Assembly: GCF_024713945.1 (NCBI RefSeq) | Contig: NC_134682.1 | Location: 4,255,001 to 4,319,000, forward strand | Reading direction: 5' to 3' | Source: Dermatophagoides farinae | Taxonomy: Eukaryota; Arthropoda; Arachnida; Sarcoptiformes; Pyroglyphidae | DNA: 64,000 bases | In this document: in pieces, positions 24,656-37,099 of the stretch | Position numbering within the stretch: the first letter of the stretch is position 1 | Layout of the letters: the number at the start of each line of letters is the position of its first letter | The notes under the pieces: model-generated | What the model saw: the letters and a program-made list of their open reading frames with translations, nothing else | Databases searched by the model: none | Told to the model about the DNA's origin: nothing | Made by a program: the position numbers and the translations under genes

Positions 24656-25758
24656 TTATTTCAGTGAACAAAAACGCTGCCACAACGCTTTGCGTATAGA
24701 ACCGGGTCGTGTTTGATAACGATCGATTAATTGTTCCATTTTTTTTGCTGTCTAAAATTTAACAAGATAAACACGAGATGAAAAAAAAAATTGAAAATCA
24801 CCATATAATTACCAAATCAGCAATTTCTGATGCAGACATTTCCGGTGGGAAGTGAATTGGTTGGCCAATAATTGTCGTCAATTTGACTGGTAAACCACCG
24901 TATGGTATAAACATTGGTATTTTAAAACGATCATAAATTTTACGAAAAAAATTCCTAAATGGTAATGGTAATGGACGAAATGCTTCACGTGAATTCTGTG
25001 TGAATACCGGTATGATTGGTACTTGTGCTTCACGTGCAACATGTGCAAAACCTTGACGGCCAGCCCATACAAGTTGATAATTGTGGTCACCAAACATGGC
25101 TAAATTCAGAAAACAAATATTAAAAATTTTTTTGTGGAAAAAATTAAAACAAAACAAAACAAAAAACCTTCACGTAAACCGCCCGGTGAAAGTGCCAATA
25201 AATGTTTTTGTTTCAATAATTGTATACAATCATTACGTGTACCAGGTATTAATTGAAGAACTTTTAATAACAACGACCATCCAGGTACATAATATAATGT
25301 ATGATCAGTAATCGTATACATTGGACGATGTTTGTCCAGAAAAATTTTTGCCATCAAATAATGAAAATCATTTGGCAATGTTGAATGATAGAATACGATG
25401 ATTGCGCCGCCATCATCGGGTATATGATTCATGTTGATTATTTCATGATCATGCCATATGCGTCCGATGATTGTTAGAAATTCTGTAGTTTTTTTTCAAT
25501 CAACAAATTTTTTTTCGAATTTTCAATAATTTCATACATACTAGCAACCACTGTAACCGGATCATTCCAATATTTCCAATGTTGATCAAAATTTATGATT
25601 TGTTGTTTATCGAATATCGGTAATCGATATCGGATCCGATATGAATGTAATATCAAAGTGGCAATATAAAGTATTGAAACATATAATATTGGCGTACCGA
25701 ATAAGAACACAATCGGCACCGATATGAACCAATAATTTACATCGATTAGATTAATCAT
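24656..25758 (-). CDS. TMEM68-like acyltransferase B (304 aa, four exons)
   Basis: Exons: 25758-25542, 25482-25168, 25099-24813 and 24751-24656, with the same phases (1, 1, 0) as gene A. The protein starts MINLIDVNYWFISVPIVFLF, an N-terminal membrane anchor directly after the Met. The catalytic block is FYHSTLPND (His105, Asp111); SPGGLRE, VPIIPVFTQNSREAFR, FIPYGGLPVKLTTIIG and a C-terminal TAKKMEQLIDRYQTRPGS follow. The predicted role is an ER-membrane acyl-CoA-dependent acyltransferase of glycerolipids, by family. Nearly identical to gene C, differing by scattered substitutions. Confidence 0.88.
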
Positions 25759-26275
25759 TTTTTATTCGTCGAACAATTGATGTGAATGAATAAACAAAAA
25801 CAACAACAACAACACAACAGGTGATTCAACAGGACAACAATTTCTTTAAATATACAAATTTTTTGTTTTCTTTGGCCTTTCCTATGACGTTGGTTGTTGC
25901 ACACACACACACACACACACACACATTAACAGACCCAAGCAACAAACACAAAATGCTTAATTATTGGTTCATTTGACACATCTATTTCCGTTGAAAATAT
26001 ACAATAATTATAATATAACTAAATGATGAATTTAATTGAAAATTCAATTCAATTCAATTCAATCATCATCAATTTTTCTTCCTTCTAACACTTTTTATTC
26101 TCTTATTGAAGAGAATTTTTCAATAAATGACGTAAATTCTTTTTTTTTGTTTGTTTTTTTTCCGTTTTTTTATTCGGAAATGAATGCAATTCTTTTTTTT
26201 TATTTCGTGTTAAAAAAAATCTTTTTCTTTCAATGCTGTGTTGGATTTCGTTTGATTTTGGTGGTGGATATTCAT
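25759..26275. other. Spacer between acyltransferases B and C
   Basis: The half next to B (25759-25925) is closely similar to the flank of C (27401-27535), including CCTATGACGTTG, so the promoter was duplicated with the gene. It carries a (CA)n of about 26 bp at 25901-25925. The half next to C (26036-26260) is similar to 28655-28865 beside gene D, containing CTTCCTTCTAACACTTTTTA. Confidence 0.6.
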
Positions 26276-27400
26276 TTATTTAAATGAACAAAAACGTTGC
26301 CACAATGCTTTGAGTATAGAACCGGGTCGTGTTTGATAACGATCGATTAATTGTTCCATTTTTTTTGCTGTCTATAAAAAAAATGATGAAAAAAATTTGA
26401 AATCACCATAGATTCATTATATTATATTATAATATAATTACCAAATCAGCAATTTCTGATGCAGACATTTCCGGCGGGAAATGAATTGGTTCGCCAATAA
26501 TTGTCGTTAATTTGACTGGTAAACCACCGTATGGTATAAACATTGGTATTTTAAAACGGTCATAAATTTTACGAAAAAAATTTCTAAATGGTAATGGTAA
26601 TGAACGAAATGCTTCACGTGAATTCTGTGTGAATACCGGTATGATTGGTACTTGTGCTTCACGTGCAACATGTGCAAAACCTTGACGGCCAGCCCATACA
26701 AGTTGATAATTGTGGTCACCAAACATGGCTAGAAACAAACAACGTAAAAAACATTAAAATTTTTCACTGAAAAAAAAAATCGAAAACAAAACAAAAAAAA
26801 CCTTCACGTAAACCGCCAGGTGAAAGTGCCAATAAATGTTTTTGTTTCAACAATTGTATACAATCATTACGTGTACCAGGTATTAATTGAAAAACTTTTA
26901 ATAACAACGACCATCCAGGTACATAATATAATGAATGATCAGTAATCGTATACATTAGACGATGTTTATCCAGAAAAATTTTTGCAATTAAATAATGAAA
27001 ATCATTTGGCAATGTTGAATGATAGAATACGATGATTGCACCGCCATCATCGGGTATATGATTCATGTTGATTATTTCATGATCATGCCATACACGTCCA
27101 ATGATTGTGAAAAATTCTGTATTTATTTTTTCAAACATTGGAATTGACAATTTTTTTTTTTAATTTTCAATAATACATACTAGAAACAACTGTGACCGGA
27201 TCATTCCAATGTTTCCAATGTTGATCGAAATTTATGATTTGTTGTTTATCGAATATTATTGGTAATCGATATCGAATTCGGTATAAATGTAATATGAAAG
27301 TGGCAATATAAAGTATTGAAACATATAATATTGGCGTACCGAATAAGAACACAATCGGCACCGATATGAACCAATAATTTACATTGATTAGATTGATCAT
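26276..27400 (-). CDS. TMEM68-like acyltransferase C (305 aa, four exons)
   Basis: Exons: 27400-27181, 27116-26802, 26728-26442 and 26371-26276. The protein matches gene B almost throughout, with one extra Ile in the N-terminal part (RLPIIFDK versus RLPIFDK). The N-terminal anchor, FYHSTLPND (His106), SPGGLRE, TQNSREAFR and IPYGGLPVK blocks are all intact, so it should be as active as B. Exon sizes of the middle exons (315 and 287 nt) are the same as in B, and even the introns and upstream flank are alike. A recent tandem duplication or gene conversion is the simplest explanation. Confidence 0.88.
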
Positions 27401-27540
27401 TTTTTATTCGTCGAACAATGAATGTTAATGAATAAACAACAGGTGATTCAACAAGACAAAAAATTTCTTTAAACATAAAAATTTTTTTCTTCTTTGGCCT
27501 CTCCTATGACGTTGATCATTGCACATACATTAATAGATCA

Positions 27541-27886
27541 AAAAGAAAAACGTCTAATTTTACATCGATGAACTCCTTATTACATCTGTTGACTTCTGGC
27601 GACTTCTGGTTCAGGTATCGTATGGCTTCTGTCGATCACTTCTCTTCTTGTCACTTACATCCTCTGTTGATGTGGTATCCTCTAATTTCTGGATTAATTC
27701 ATCAGGGTTTATATATATGGATTGTCTGGTACGTTATCATCTTATAGAAAATACTGCTGAGCTTGCGATGTACAATCAATCAACTTTGGTGAAATCAATC
27801 ATTTCACAAATTGTAGGATTTTATTATCACCTGTTTTATCTGCTATTCTGCTTAGGTCAGCAAATACTCGTTACAAAGTATCATTC
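27541..27886. repeat. Direct repeat copy 1 (346 bp)
   Basis: Starts AAAAGAAAAACGTCTAATTT and ends GTATCATTC. Most of it aligns to 28259-28645 with scattered mismatches and two length differences. A shared block is TAATTCATCAGGGTTTATAT. It has no TG...CA ends, so an LTR identity is not established. Confidence 0.8.
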
Positions 27887-28258
27887 TCGAAATCCTTCCA
27901 CGTTGGCAACTTTGAAATTGTACATCCTTACATCCCTCTTCATCAATATCTTCCTCGGTATGGTGTAGGATAACGTCGTAAATTTTCCATTCCATCTGTA
28001 GCTAAGTACTACTTGTTCTTTTTAAGATAATTATAATAATCTCTTTATTTTATGCTGAATATGTGTTCGTTTGTTATTCTTGCCATCTCTGTTGCTATTT
28101 CGTTGTCGTCGTTTTGCTCTTGGTATACATATTATCATTCTTCGTTTACATCGTCTTCTTATTCATTGTTTCGTCCTCGAATTCGCCTTCGTTGAACTTC
28201 TATAGATACCTTCTTCGATTGGCTTTACAAGGTATCATCATGTTGGCTAATAATATCG

Positions 28259-28645
28259 AAAAGAAAAACGTCTAATTTTAGTCTGGCGACTTCTGGTTCT
28301 GGTATCGTATGGCTTCTGATGATGACTTCTCTTCTGGTGATTTACATCCTCTGTTTATGTCGTCTCATCTCCTCCGATGTGGCCTTCTCGTCTCCTCGGA
28401 TGCGGCCTTCTCGTATGATGACTTCTGATGTGGTATCCTCTGATTTCTGGATTAATTCATCAGGGTTTATATATATGAATTGTCTGGTATGTTATCATCT
28501 TACAGAAAATACTGCTGAGCTTGCGATGTACAATCAATTAAACTTGCTTAAATCAATCATTTCATAAATCGTATGATTTTCATTATCACCTGTTTTATCT
28601 GCTATTCTGCATAGGTCAGCAAATACTCGTTAGCAAGTATCATTC
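28259..28645. repeat. Direct repeat copy 2 (387 bp)
   Basis: Second copy of the repeat at 27541-27886, same orientation. It holds an extra stretch that includes a 23-bp tandem duplication (28368-28390 and 28391-28413, two mismatches). Confidence 0.8.
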
Positions 28646-28846
28646 ACAAAAGTGGTTGAAAATTCAATGAAATTCAATTCAATCACTTTTGATCATCATC
28701 ATCATCATTAATTTTTCTTCCTTCTAACACTTTTTATTCTCTTCTTGAAGAGAATTATTCAATAAATGACATAAATTCTTTTTTTTGTTTTTTTATTTTT
28801 TTTATTTATTCCAAAATGAATGCAATTCTTTTTTTTTGTTTTAATT

Positions 28847-30034
28847 TCATGTTAACAAAAATCTTTGTTTCAATGCTTCAATAGTTGTGTTTGATTTTGT
28901 TTGATTTTGTCTGATAAATTTGGCCATTTTTGTTTCCGTTTCCAATGCAATCTGATCAATCGAATAATCATGTGGAAAATGTATTGGTTCACTAATCATT
29001 GTGAATAATTTCACTGGCAATCCAAGATGAATTAATATTGGTATACGAAAATTTTGATAAATTTTTTGCCATAATCTATGCACAATTGGTATCTGTATGA
29101 AAGCGAAACGTATGTTTCTAGTATATACCAATATGATTGGCACATTGGTTTGTTTCACTATACGTGCAAAACCTTTACGGCCATTCCAAACAATAGTGCT
29201 GTTTGTATCGCTGAAAAATGCTTCAAATGTACCACCTGGTGATAATAGCAATGATTTGCCTTTTTTCAATATCATAACACAATCATCAGAATTGCCAGGA
29301 ATAATATGAAAAAAATGTAATAAAAATGAACCTATGGAACAAAATACAACGGAAAAAAAGAAGATATTCAACAGGTAAAAATCATAATAAATGTTATATA
29401 ATCACCCGGTATTCTATATACAATACGATCAGTTATCGTATAAATCAGCCGTTTTGTTTTCAAATAATAATCAGTCATCAGGAAAAAAATATCTATCGGT
29501 ATTGCACCATGATAGAAAATGATCAATGCTGGCTGTGTATTGATTATGTTTTCCATGCCATTGATTTCAATATCATAAAATAGGCGGCAATAAAATTTCC
29601 ATATTGCTACGACAGGAAAATAATTTTTTTGTTGTGGTCAATCAGATCGGAAATTCTTTGATTCAAAAACAATTATTACCGGCAATTATTTTCAAAAAAC
29701 CATCATAACGTTTTCCACAATTATCACCATCACCGTCGCCGTCATCTGATTGATTGATCAGTTTCACTTGTGGATTCACAAATTGATAAATATAACCAAT
29801 CAATAGTGTTAAATACAAAATTAATGGTATAATGAATTGAATTGATAACGATATCTTAAAGAAAAAGGAGAAAATCGAAATGAAAAACAGCAACAACAAC
29901 AACAACAACAACAATACAAAACATACACACAATGGTAATATTATGATCCACCATATAAAACTATAAACATCGAATGTGGATGTAAACAATAATGATGATG
30001 GCCAAGAATTATTGATTGATTGAATTTGATCCAT
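28847..30034 (-). CDS. TMEM68-like acyltransferase D, divergent (322 aa)
   Basis: Exons: 30034-29927, 29854-29680, 29606-29406 and 29331-28847. The start is the ATG of MDQIQS; the GTG just upstream is ignored. Two hydrophobic N-terminal segments lie on either side of intron 1. The catalytic block FYHGAIPID (His127, Asp133) matches TMEM68 even better than A-C do. The later blocks have diverged: SPGGTFEAFF in place of SPGGLREA, and ILIHLGLPVK in place of the IPYGGLPVK block. The introns that split SPGGLRE and the C-terminus in the other copies are absent here, fused into one 485-nt exon. Intron 1 (29855-29926) is 72 nt, a multiple of three with no stop, and would encode poly-Leu if kept. Activity or specificity may differ. 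Confidence 0.82.
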
Positions 30035-30485
30035 TTTGCACACATGTAATGATAAAATTTGAAATTATTTTTTTTGTCTATTATCACGTCACCACAGAAT
30101 TTTTTTTTTTTTTTTTTGGCTACATTTCAGTCGATGATTGTCATTATATATTTACCTTTTTTTGTTGTTGTTGTTGTTGTTGTTTTAGGTTGGCTGGTTA
30201 TTTTTTTCTTTCCTGAATAAACAACAAATTTCAACACACCATCATCATTTTCCTTGTAGATTGGCATTCATGATTTGTTTTGTTTGATTATAAAAGATAA
30301 AAAAAAACTCATAATTAATTTGGTCATTTGGTCATTTTTTTTTATTTGTCGTCAAGATATTATTCAAACAATTTGACAAGTGAAAAAACATAAATAATCA
30401 TATGATTATGGTCAGCAATGATGATGATGATGATAATGATGAAGGTGATGGTGAAGTTGCATTTGTTTATCGTTTTTTCATTCTT
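30035..30485. other. Spacer between acyltransferases D and E
   Basis: About 450 bp with T homopolymers, (GTT)n near 30162-30183 and (GAT)n near 30419-30435. Probable promoter of D. No frame of note. Confidence 0.5.
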
Positions 30486-31783
30486 TCAGTCAATTTTTTC
30501 ATTTTCCATCAATTGAAATCGTTGTCGTATGGCTGACCATATTGAACCAGGTATTGTTTGATTTTGTTCAATCAGCTCTTTCATTTTCATTTCAGTCTAG
30601 GGAATTTTTTTTTTGCAGTGATTAGATTGATTGTTTGTTTGTTTGTTAAAAAAATCAAAAGAAAAAAAATGGATACAATTACCATTTCAGCAATTTGTTC
30701 GATGGTTGCATCCGATTCGAATCGTATTGGTTCACCAATTATGGTGGTCAATTTTACTGGCATACCACCATAGGTAAGAAATAATGGTATACGATAACGA
30801 TTGTAAATAAATTTGACAAAATTTTTCATTATCGGTACTTGTCTAAATGCTTCACGAATATTACGTGTAAATATTGGTATGATTGGTACTTGTGTTTCTT
30901 TGGCAATACGTGCAAAACCTAATCGGCCAGAAAATTTTGTCTCATAATGATGATGATCACTAAACATGGCTAAATATTGCAATAAATTAGAAATTGAAAT
31001 ACAAATAATAATAACAAAAATTAAAATACAACCTTCACGAAGACCACCAGGTGAAAGGGCAACCATTGATCCATTGTTTAGCATTTGTACACAATCATTA
31101 ACTGATCCTGGTACTAGACGCATTGCACGTAATAAAATTGACCAACCTACACACACACACACAAACAAAACAAAAAATGAAAATGAATGAATTTTGTGAA
31201 TAAAACAAAAAAAAAACAAGAATCAACAGAACCTGGAAACGAATAAAGAATACGTTCAACAATGGTGAACATTAAACGTTTTTTACGACGATATAATTCA
31301 GCGATTAAAAAATAAATATCACATGGCCATGTACCATGATAGAAAATGATTAATGCCGGTCCTGAATCTGGTAAATGTTCAATGCCAACAATTTCATAAC
31401 CATACCATAATTGACCAAATGTGGCAAATATGACTATAGAATGGTGTGAAAAATTGTAAAAAAATTCAAATCAAATCAAATCAATCGATTGTAAATACAT
31501 GAAATAGCATCGAATGCTTGTTGCCAAATTTTTATCTGTAATGATTCTGTTCTTGTATGATAATCAACATCATTCGTATTTGTTATTCGATAACGATAAC
31601 AATGTATCCATATGATTAATAATGAAATGTAGAAAAATAAGATGAAAATTAATGGTGATGCTAATGATAACTAATGATAAAAACAAAAAAGGATTGAGTA
31701 GAACAAAATTACAAACAACAACAACAACATACAATTACAAGTATTGAAATAATTTTCCATAAAATCCAAGAAATAGAATCCAT
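30486..31783 (-). CDS. TMEM68-like acyltransferase E (311 aa, six exons)
   Basis: Exons: 31783-31733, 31670-31499, 31433-31233, 31146-31033, 30969-30683 and 30596-30486. It has every intron position seen anywhere in the array, so it probably keeps the ancestral structure. The ATG begins MDSISWILWK, leading into the membrane anchor. The active-site block is FYHGTWPCD (His107, Asp113); SPGGLREA, VPIIPIFTRNIREAFR and the TYGGMPVKLTTIIGEPI block follow, with a C-terminal TEMKMKELIEQNQTIPGS. The acceptor of exon 2 sits in a tandem TTATCATTAG duplication; only the first copy keeps the frame. Intron 4 (30970-31032) is 63 nt, in frame and open. Role as for the other copies. Confidence 0.87.
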
Positions 31784-32306
31784 CTGTTTTTTGGGTTTTT
31801 TCTTTCTTTCGATTGATTGATTCTTGAATATGATGATGATTATGATGGAAATGAAAAAAAAAAAATATATTCAGATCAAACGCATGTTTTTTTTTCCAGA
31901 TTTTTCAACAACAACAAACGACCAATTTCCTTTCGTTCATTTTTTGTTTATGTGTGCTATATAGAAATGTTTTGGTGAAGTACACAAATTGATTGACTGT
32001 GTTTGATTTGATAGGAAATGAAAAATCCTGTCTAAAAAAAATGAAAATGAAAATGAAAAATTTTTTTTTGTCCATTTTGTTTGTTTGTTCGTCAAATCAA
32101 TCAATCAATAAATTCAATATATGTAGAATTTTTATTAATTAAAATTGATATCAATTTTTTTTTTTTTTTTTGGTTCTACTGCAGAAAAATTAATCATTTT
32201 TTTCCGTTTGGCCAATTTTTTTTTTACACTTTTTCACCACTACACATCCACCGATTAAATTTATCGATTAATTATTGTCACCCTCTCTCTCCCTCTCTTC
32301 CTCTTG

Positions 32307-32346
<40 letters not shown>

Positions 32347-33040
32347 CAATAATTCGAGATAAGACAAGATTCTTTTGCATGCATTAAAAGTTTTTTGGAT
32401 TTTGTTTCACCGTTCAACCAAAAAAAAAAAAAAAAAAATGAGAAGAAATTTGACTGTCCAACCGTGAATGCATTAGTTATCCATCCATCTATCTATCTAT
32501 TGATCCATATAATAATTATTGAAAGGAAACAAAAAAGAAAGAAAGAAAGAAAAAAAGAAAGAAGAAAGACAAAATGAGAAAATGGAATGAATTCAAGCCA
32601 GAAATCGAGAGAGAGAGAGAGAGAGAGATTGAAACAGAATCTCATCATAATAATAACACATAGGAGGGACAGTAGTTTCGGTATTTTCAATTTGTTTATT
32701 TTCTGTGTATGTGAGTTTCAATCATTAGCATCATCATGATCATGATGATGATCACCACCATAATCATTATCTGTCATCTGTCAACAACAACAACAACAAC
32801 AACACAGATGACATGACAAAATGAAATGATGATGATGATGATGATGATGAAATTTATTATTATTATGGGTAAGATTATTTTGGATCAAAGAATTTGTTCC
32901 ATCATTTCATTTTAGGTTCCAGTGTTATTAATCCTCTTTTCACTATAAGAGACAACAACAACAACAAAAAACTGATGAAACATGTCACACACACATACAC
33001 AAATATGGAATCATTTTGACAATTTGAATGATGAAAATCC

Positions 33041-33074
<34 letters not shown>

Positions 33075-36000
33075 AAATTACAATCCTTGATGACATACTG
33101 TGAATGTGTGTTTTATACAATGTTTAAAAAACAAAGCGAAGCGAAACTCTACATTATCATTGAAAGAATTTTTTTTTTCAAATAAAAATTTTAAAAACAC
33201 GGCGATGATGATCTAGTCTATGATTCTATGATTCTATGATTCTGTTTATAATACAGAATCGGCGCATCACACTATAGTTTTCATTTGATTGAGTCGTCGC
33301 TGTTGGTTTGTATTTGCGAAATGGCTAGCTTCGATTTTCAATGATGATGGTGATGATGATGGAAAAAACACATCTACATTCATTATTTCGGTGTCAATCG
33401 ACAAACACACACGCACCATGCTGAACTAAAATAAAAAATTCAGTTTTTCTCATGGTTTTTTGTTGTTGTTGTTGTTGATCTCTCTCATGTTTATGTTTTG
33501 TGTGATTTTTTTCATTTTGAATCAAAAAAAAAATTCCATTCACATGTGTTTATTTCAATCATATATGAAAAAAAAAATTCAAACTAAAAAAAGTTGGCTT
33601 TTTGGAATATCAAAATTCATCATCACCATCATCATCATCATAATCAATAAAAGAATAAACAAACAAAACAAAACAAAAACGCAAACCAGAATATCGTGTG
33701 TGTGTGTATTTGGGCGTCATCATCAGATTCCAGCATTTTTTTTTGGTTCTGGATCCACTTACATATTATGAATGAGACCGACTTATTTTTTTTCTGTTGT
33801 TTACATTCATTCATCATCATTTCATATATGTTTTTGTGTGTGTGTGTGTGTGTGTGTGCCAATAGCCATATGTGTCAATGTTATTTTTTTAGTTTTTTGT
33901 TTTCTCATTTTCACTATTTCATATAGTAATGAATTGAAAATAAACCAAAAAAAAAAAACAAAAAACAATTGTGATAAGATGAGAATTTGTTTGACTATCT
34001 GATTATATCATCATCAGAAATCTTTTTTTTTATTTCGATGCGGCATTCATGCACAGACACACACACACACGGACAGACAGCTGATATCGACCAAAGAAGA
34101 AGAATCGTTATTACATTCTTGATTGACAAAAAAAAAAAATAAACCAAAATTGATTGCTAAACAAAACAGAATATTCTTTTTTTTCCTGTGCGTGTGTTTG
34201 TTTTTTTTTTTTTTTTTTTGTTTTCCGATTTTCGATTTTTGACATTATTTTCTTTCCATCACCAATTTAAAAAAAAAATCACATCATCATCATCTTCATC
34301 AGTCCATCATTTTGACCTGCTGAATACGAATATAAAAGGTAAGTGTGTGTGGTGGTGGGGGGTGGAATTTTTTTTTTGGATGATTATATGGTGATTATGA
34401 TTATGATACCTGAAAAAATGGAGAAAAAAAACAATTTACTACCACTATCACTACTGCCGTTACTACTACTACTAATGCTGCTGCTGCTGCACTAAGATAA
34501 TTACATTTCATCCACATATTATGTACATACTTAATACCCGAATGAATGTAATTACCGTTCGTGTTTCATTACAATACGATATCGTGCCATATTTATCGTT
34601 TGTGATGTTTGTTTGTTTGTTTGTTTTTGTGTTTTTTTTTTCGTACATTGAAATGAATAAATAAATACCGAAATTGATGATGATGACGATGATGATGATG
34701 ATGGACAAACAAATGAACAAAAGAATCTGAGAATCAAATTCTATTCATTCTAAATAATAAACATATACTAATAACATGAATCCAAGATGGAATCAAAGAA
34801 ATAATTGGTCCAGAAACTAAAATGTTTGAATGAAATGATATAAGAATTTAATTTGAAACCAAATAGAAATCCATAATGCGAATGCGAATGTTCGGAAATT
34901 CATTCATTGAATCAATTTTCTAGAATCGATTAATTGGTCGATCAGAAAATGATTTTTTTTATGATGATGATGATGATCATGAATCAGAAGTTTATCCGAT
35001 TCTGGTGGAAATGAAGTTTTGGTTCTTTTTTTTTTTTTTTTTTTTTTTTGATGATTTTGCATTGGATTTTTGGTAATGGGAAAAAAACCGCAAAATTTTC
35101 ACATGGTCCCCAAATGAATAACATGACATTTTAAACAACAAATGAATGAATGGTCAGCACATTTTATTTTTTGTTTCATTAATATTTTGTGATTCCATTA
35201 TTTATTTATTCTGGTCATCAACATTTCATTTATTCATTGTCTTTCTACATATATGGTCTTGCACATCCGGATTTGTTGATTTGTGTGTGTCAATGTCTGT
35301 GTGTGTGTGTGTGTGTTATATATAAAAACCACAAAAACCCAAAATAAATGTTCTGTCATTTTCAGTTTCCGTATTAAGTGGTTCTGGTTCTGGCGGTGGT
35401 GGTGGTGGTTTAATTTCCTTTGTTTTTTTAGGCTCAATTTATATTTTGAGAAACTTTTCCGGAACTTTTTTTCCGGAAATTTTTTTTTGCTAAAAGTTTA
35501 TTTATAAATTCATATTGTAATGACACACACACTCACACACCTAATTAAGATTAAGGTTGCAGATTTTTTTTTTCTTTCAGCATTGATTTTTTACATTCTT
35601 CACTTTAAGATTCTTTCAAGAACTTTCTTGCTTTCATTGCATTTTTATCATCATTATTATTATTATTATTATATGGTGTGTGTATAGAATTTTTACATTG
35701 AAAAGTTTTCGAGTGTTTTGTTTTCCCTTTCTCTCACTCTCACTCGTTTTATTGGAAGTCTATAAATCCAATTTGGAACAAAAAAAAAAAAATTCGCTCC
35801 CTCTGCTGTGCGATTGGTTTTTTTCCACATTAAACAATGAACAATTCAAACACACACACACACACACGCAGACATAGTTGATGAACACTCGTAATTTCAA
35901 CGACAAACAACAATGGGTGAAACAAAAAACAACAACAACAACAACAACATCCTAGTAGTGGATCAATGAACGACAAAAACGTGAACAAATATAAATTCTC

Positions 36001-37062
36001 AAATTTTCACAAACAAAAGGCAATGATGTTTTTGTTTTTTTTTTACTGGTGGAACCATTTTTGGATCAATAACAATGATGACATTTTTTTCTGTTTTGTT
36101 TTGTTTTGTTTTGTACCATATTCAAGTACCGAGCTTATTTCAAAGTTTTTTTTTTCATTTCACCTTTTTTTTCCCAATTCTTTATTAAAACAAAGTCTGT
36201 TTGTTTTGATCGAATAAAACTTTTTTTTTGTAGAAACAGAAAAAAACTTTGTTTGTCCACTTTTTTATTTCATTTTGTTTTCTCTGTTTGTTTGTTTGTC
36301 TTGAATGACCATTTTGTTTTGACTGAAACTCCAATCATCTAGTTATGCCTTTGGCCATTATTGATTGTTTCATAGTCATACAAGGTTAATTGGAATTTTT
36401 GCTGAAAGCCAAACTTTAATTTAATGTAAACACCAATGAATGGAATTGAACAAACAAACATCACAATGAGAAGGTAAAATTGAAAAATTCTTGAAAGAAG
36501 AAAAAAAAGGCCATCATTTCACAACATTTATTCTATGCCAGTGTTTTGTTTTGTTTTGTTTTTTTTGTTTCATTTTTCCAGATGGAAATTCCATTTTTTT
36601 TGGCAATTCTTATTTTCGCCATAATTCTGAAGTGAATTGAATTCATTGAAATTGGTTTTTTTTCCACCATTCTTAAATCCATAAACCGTTGAAAGTTTTT
36701 TTTTGTTTTGTTTTTTGTTTTCTCTGTGCATAAAAAGTGAAAACATGAAAATTCCTAATAACAACAACAACAACAACAGCAACAACAACAACTTTGTTAT
36801 TCACATCATTGCATGATAAACAAAACTTTTTTTTTCCAAAATTTCATTCAAGAATATTCTCAGTGTTTTTTTTTCTTTCTTCTTTGTTCCATATTTCCAT
36901 TTTCAATTGTTTTTTGTTTCTATTGTTGTTGTTGTTGTTGAACAGACAAACAAAATGGCAAAAAAAAACATCTTCAATAACCAGAATAATATCTTGTGAA
37001 GAGAAAAACCAAAAAATGGAAAAAAATTTTTCATCACAAATTTATTCTTATGATGATGTTGT

Positions 37063-37099
<37 letters not shown>

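Larger units (their letters stand above)
27401..28846. other. Spacer between acyltransferases C and D with inserted repeat segment
   Basis: 27401-27535 is the duplicated upstream flank of C. 27541-28645 is a segment absent from the equivalent B-C spacer, bounded by imperfect direct repeats (separate entries) with a 372-bp middle (27887-28258) that I cannot assign. 28655-28865 matches the 3' flank of gene C. Base composition of the insert is less repetitive than its surroundings. Confidence 0.6.

Noticed and set aside
27541-28645. Calling the direct repeats LTRs of a retrotransposon
   Set aside because: No TG...CA termini, primer-binding site, clear polypurine tract or Gag/Pol similarity could be found on either strand, so only a repeat is claimed.
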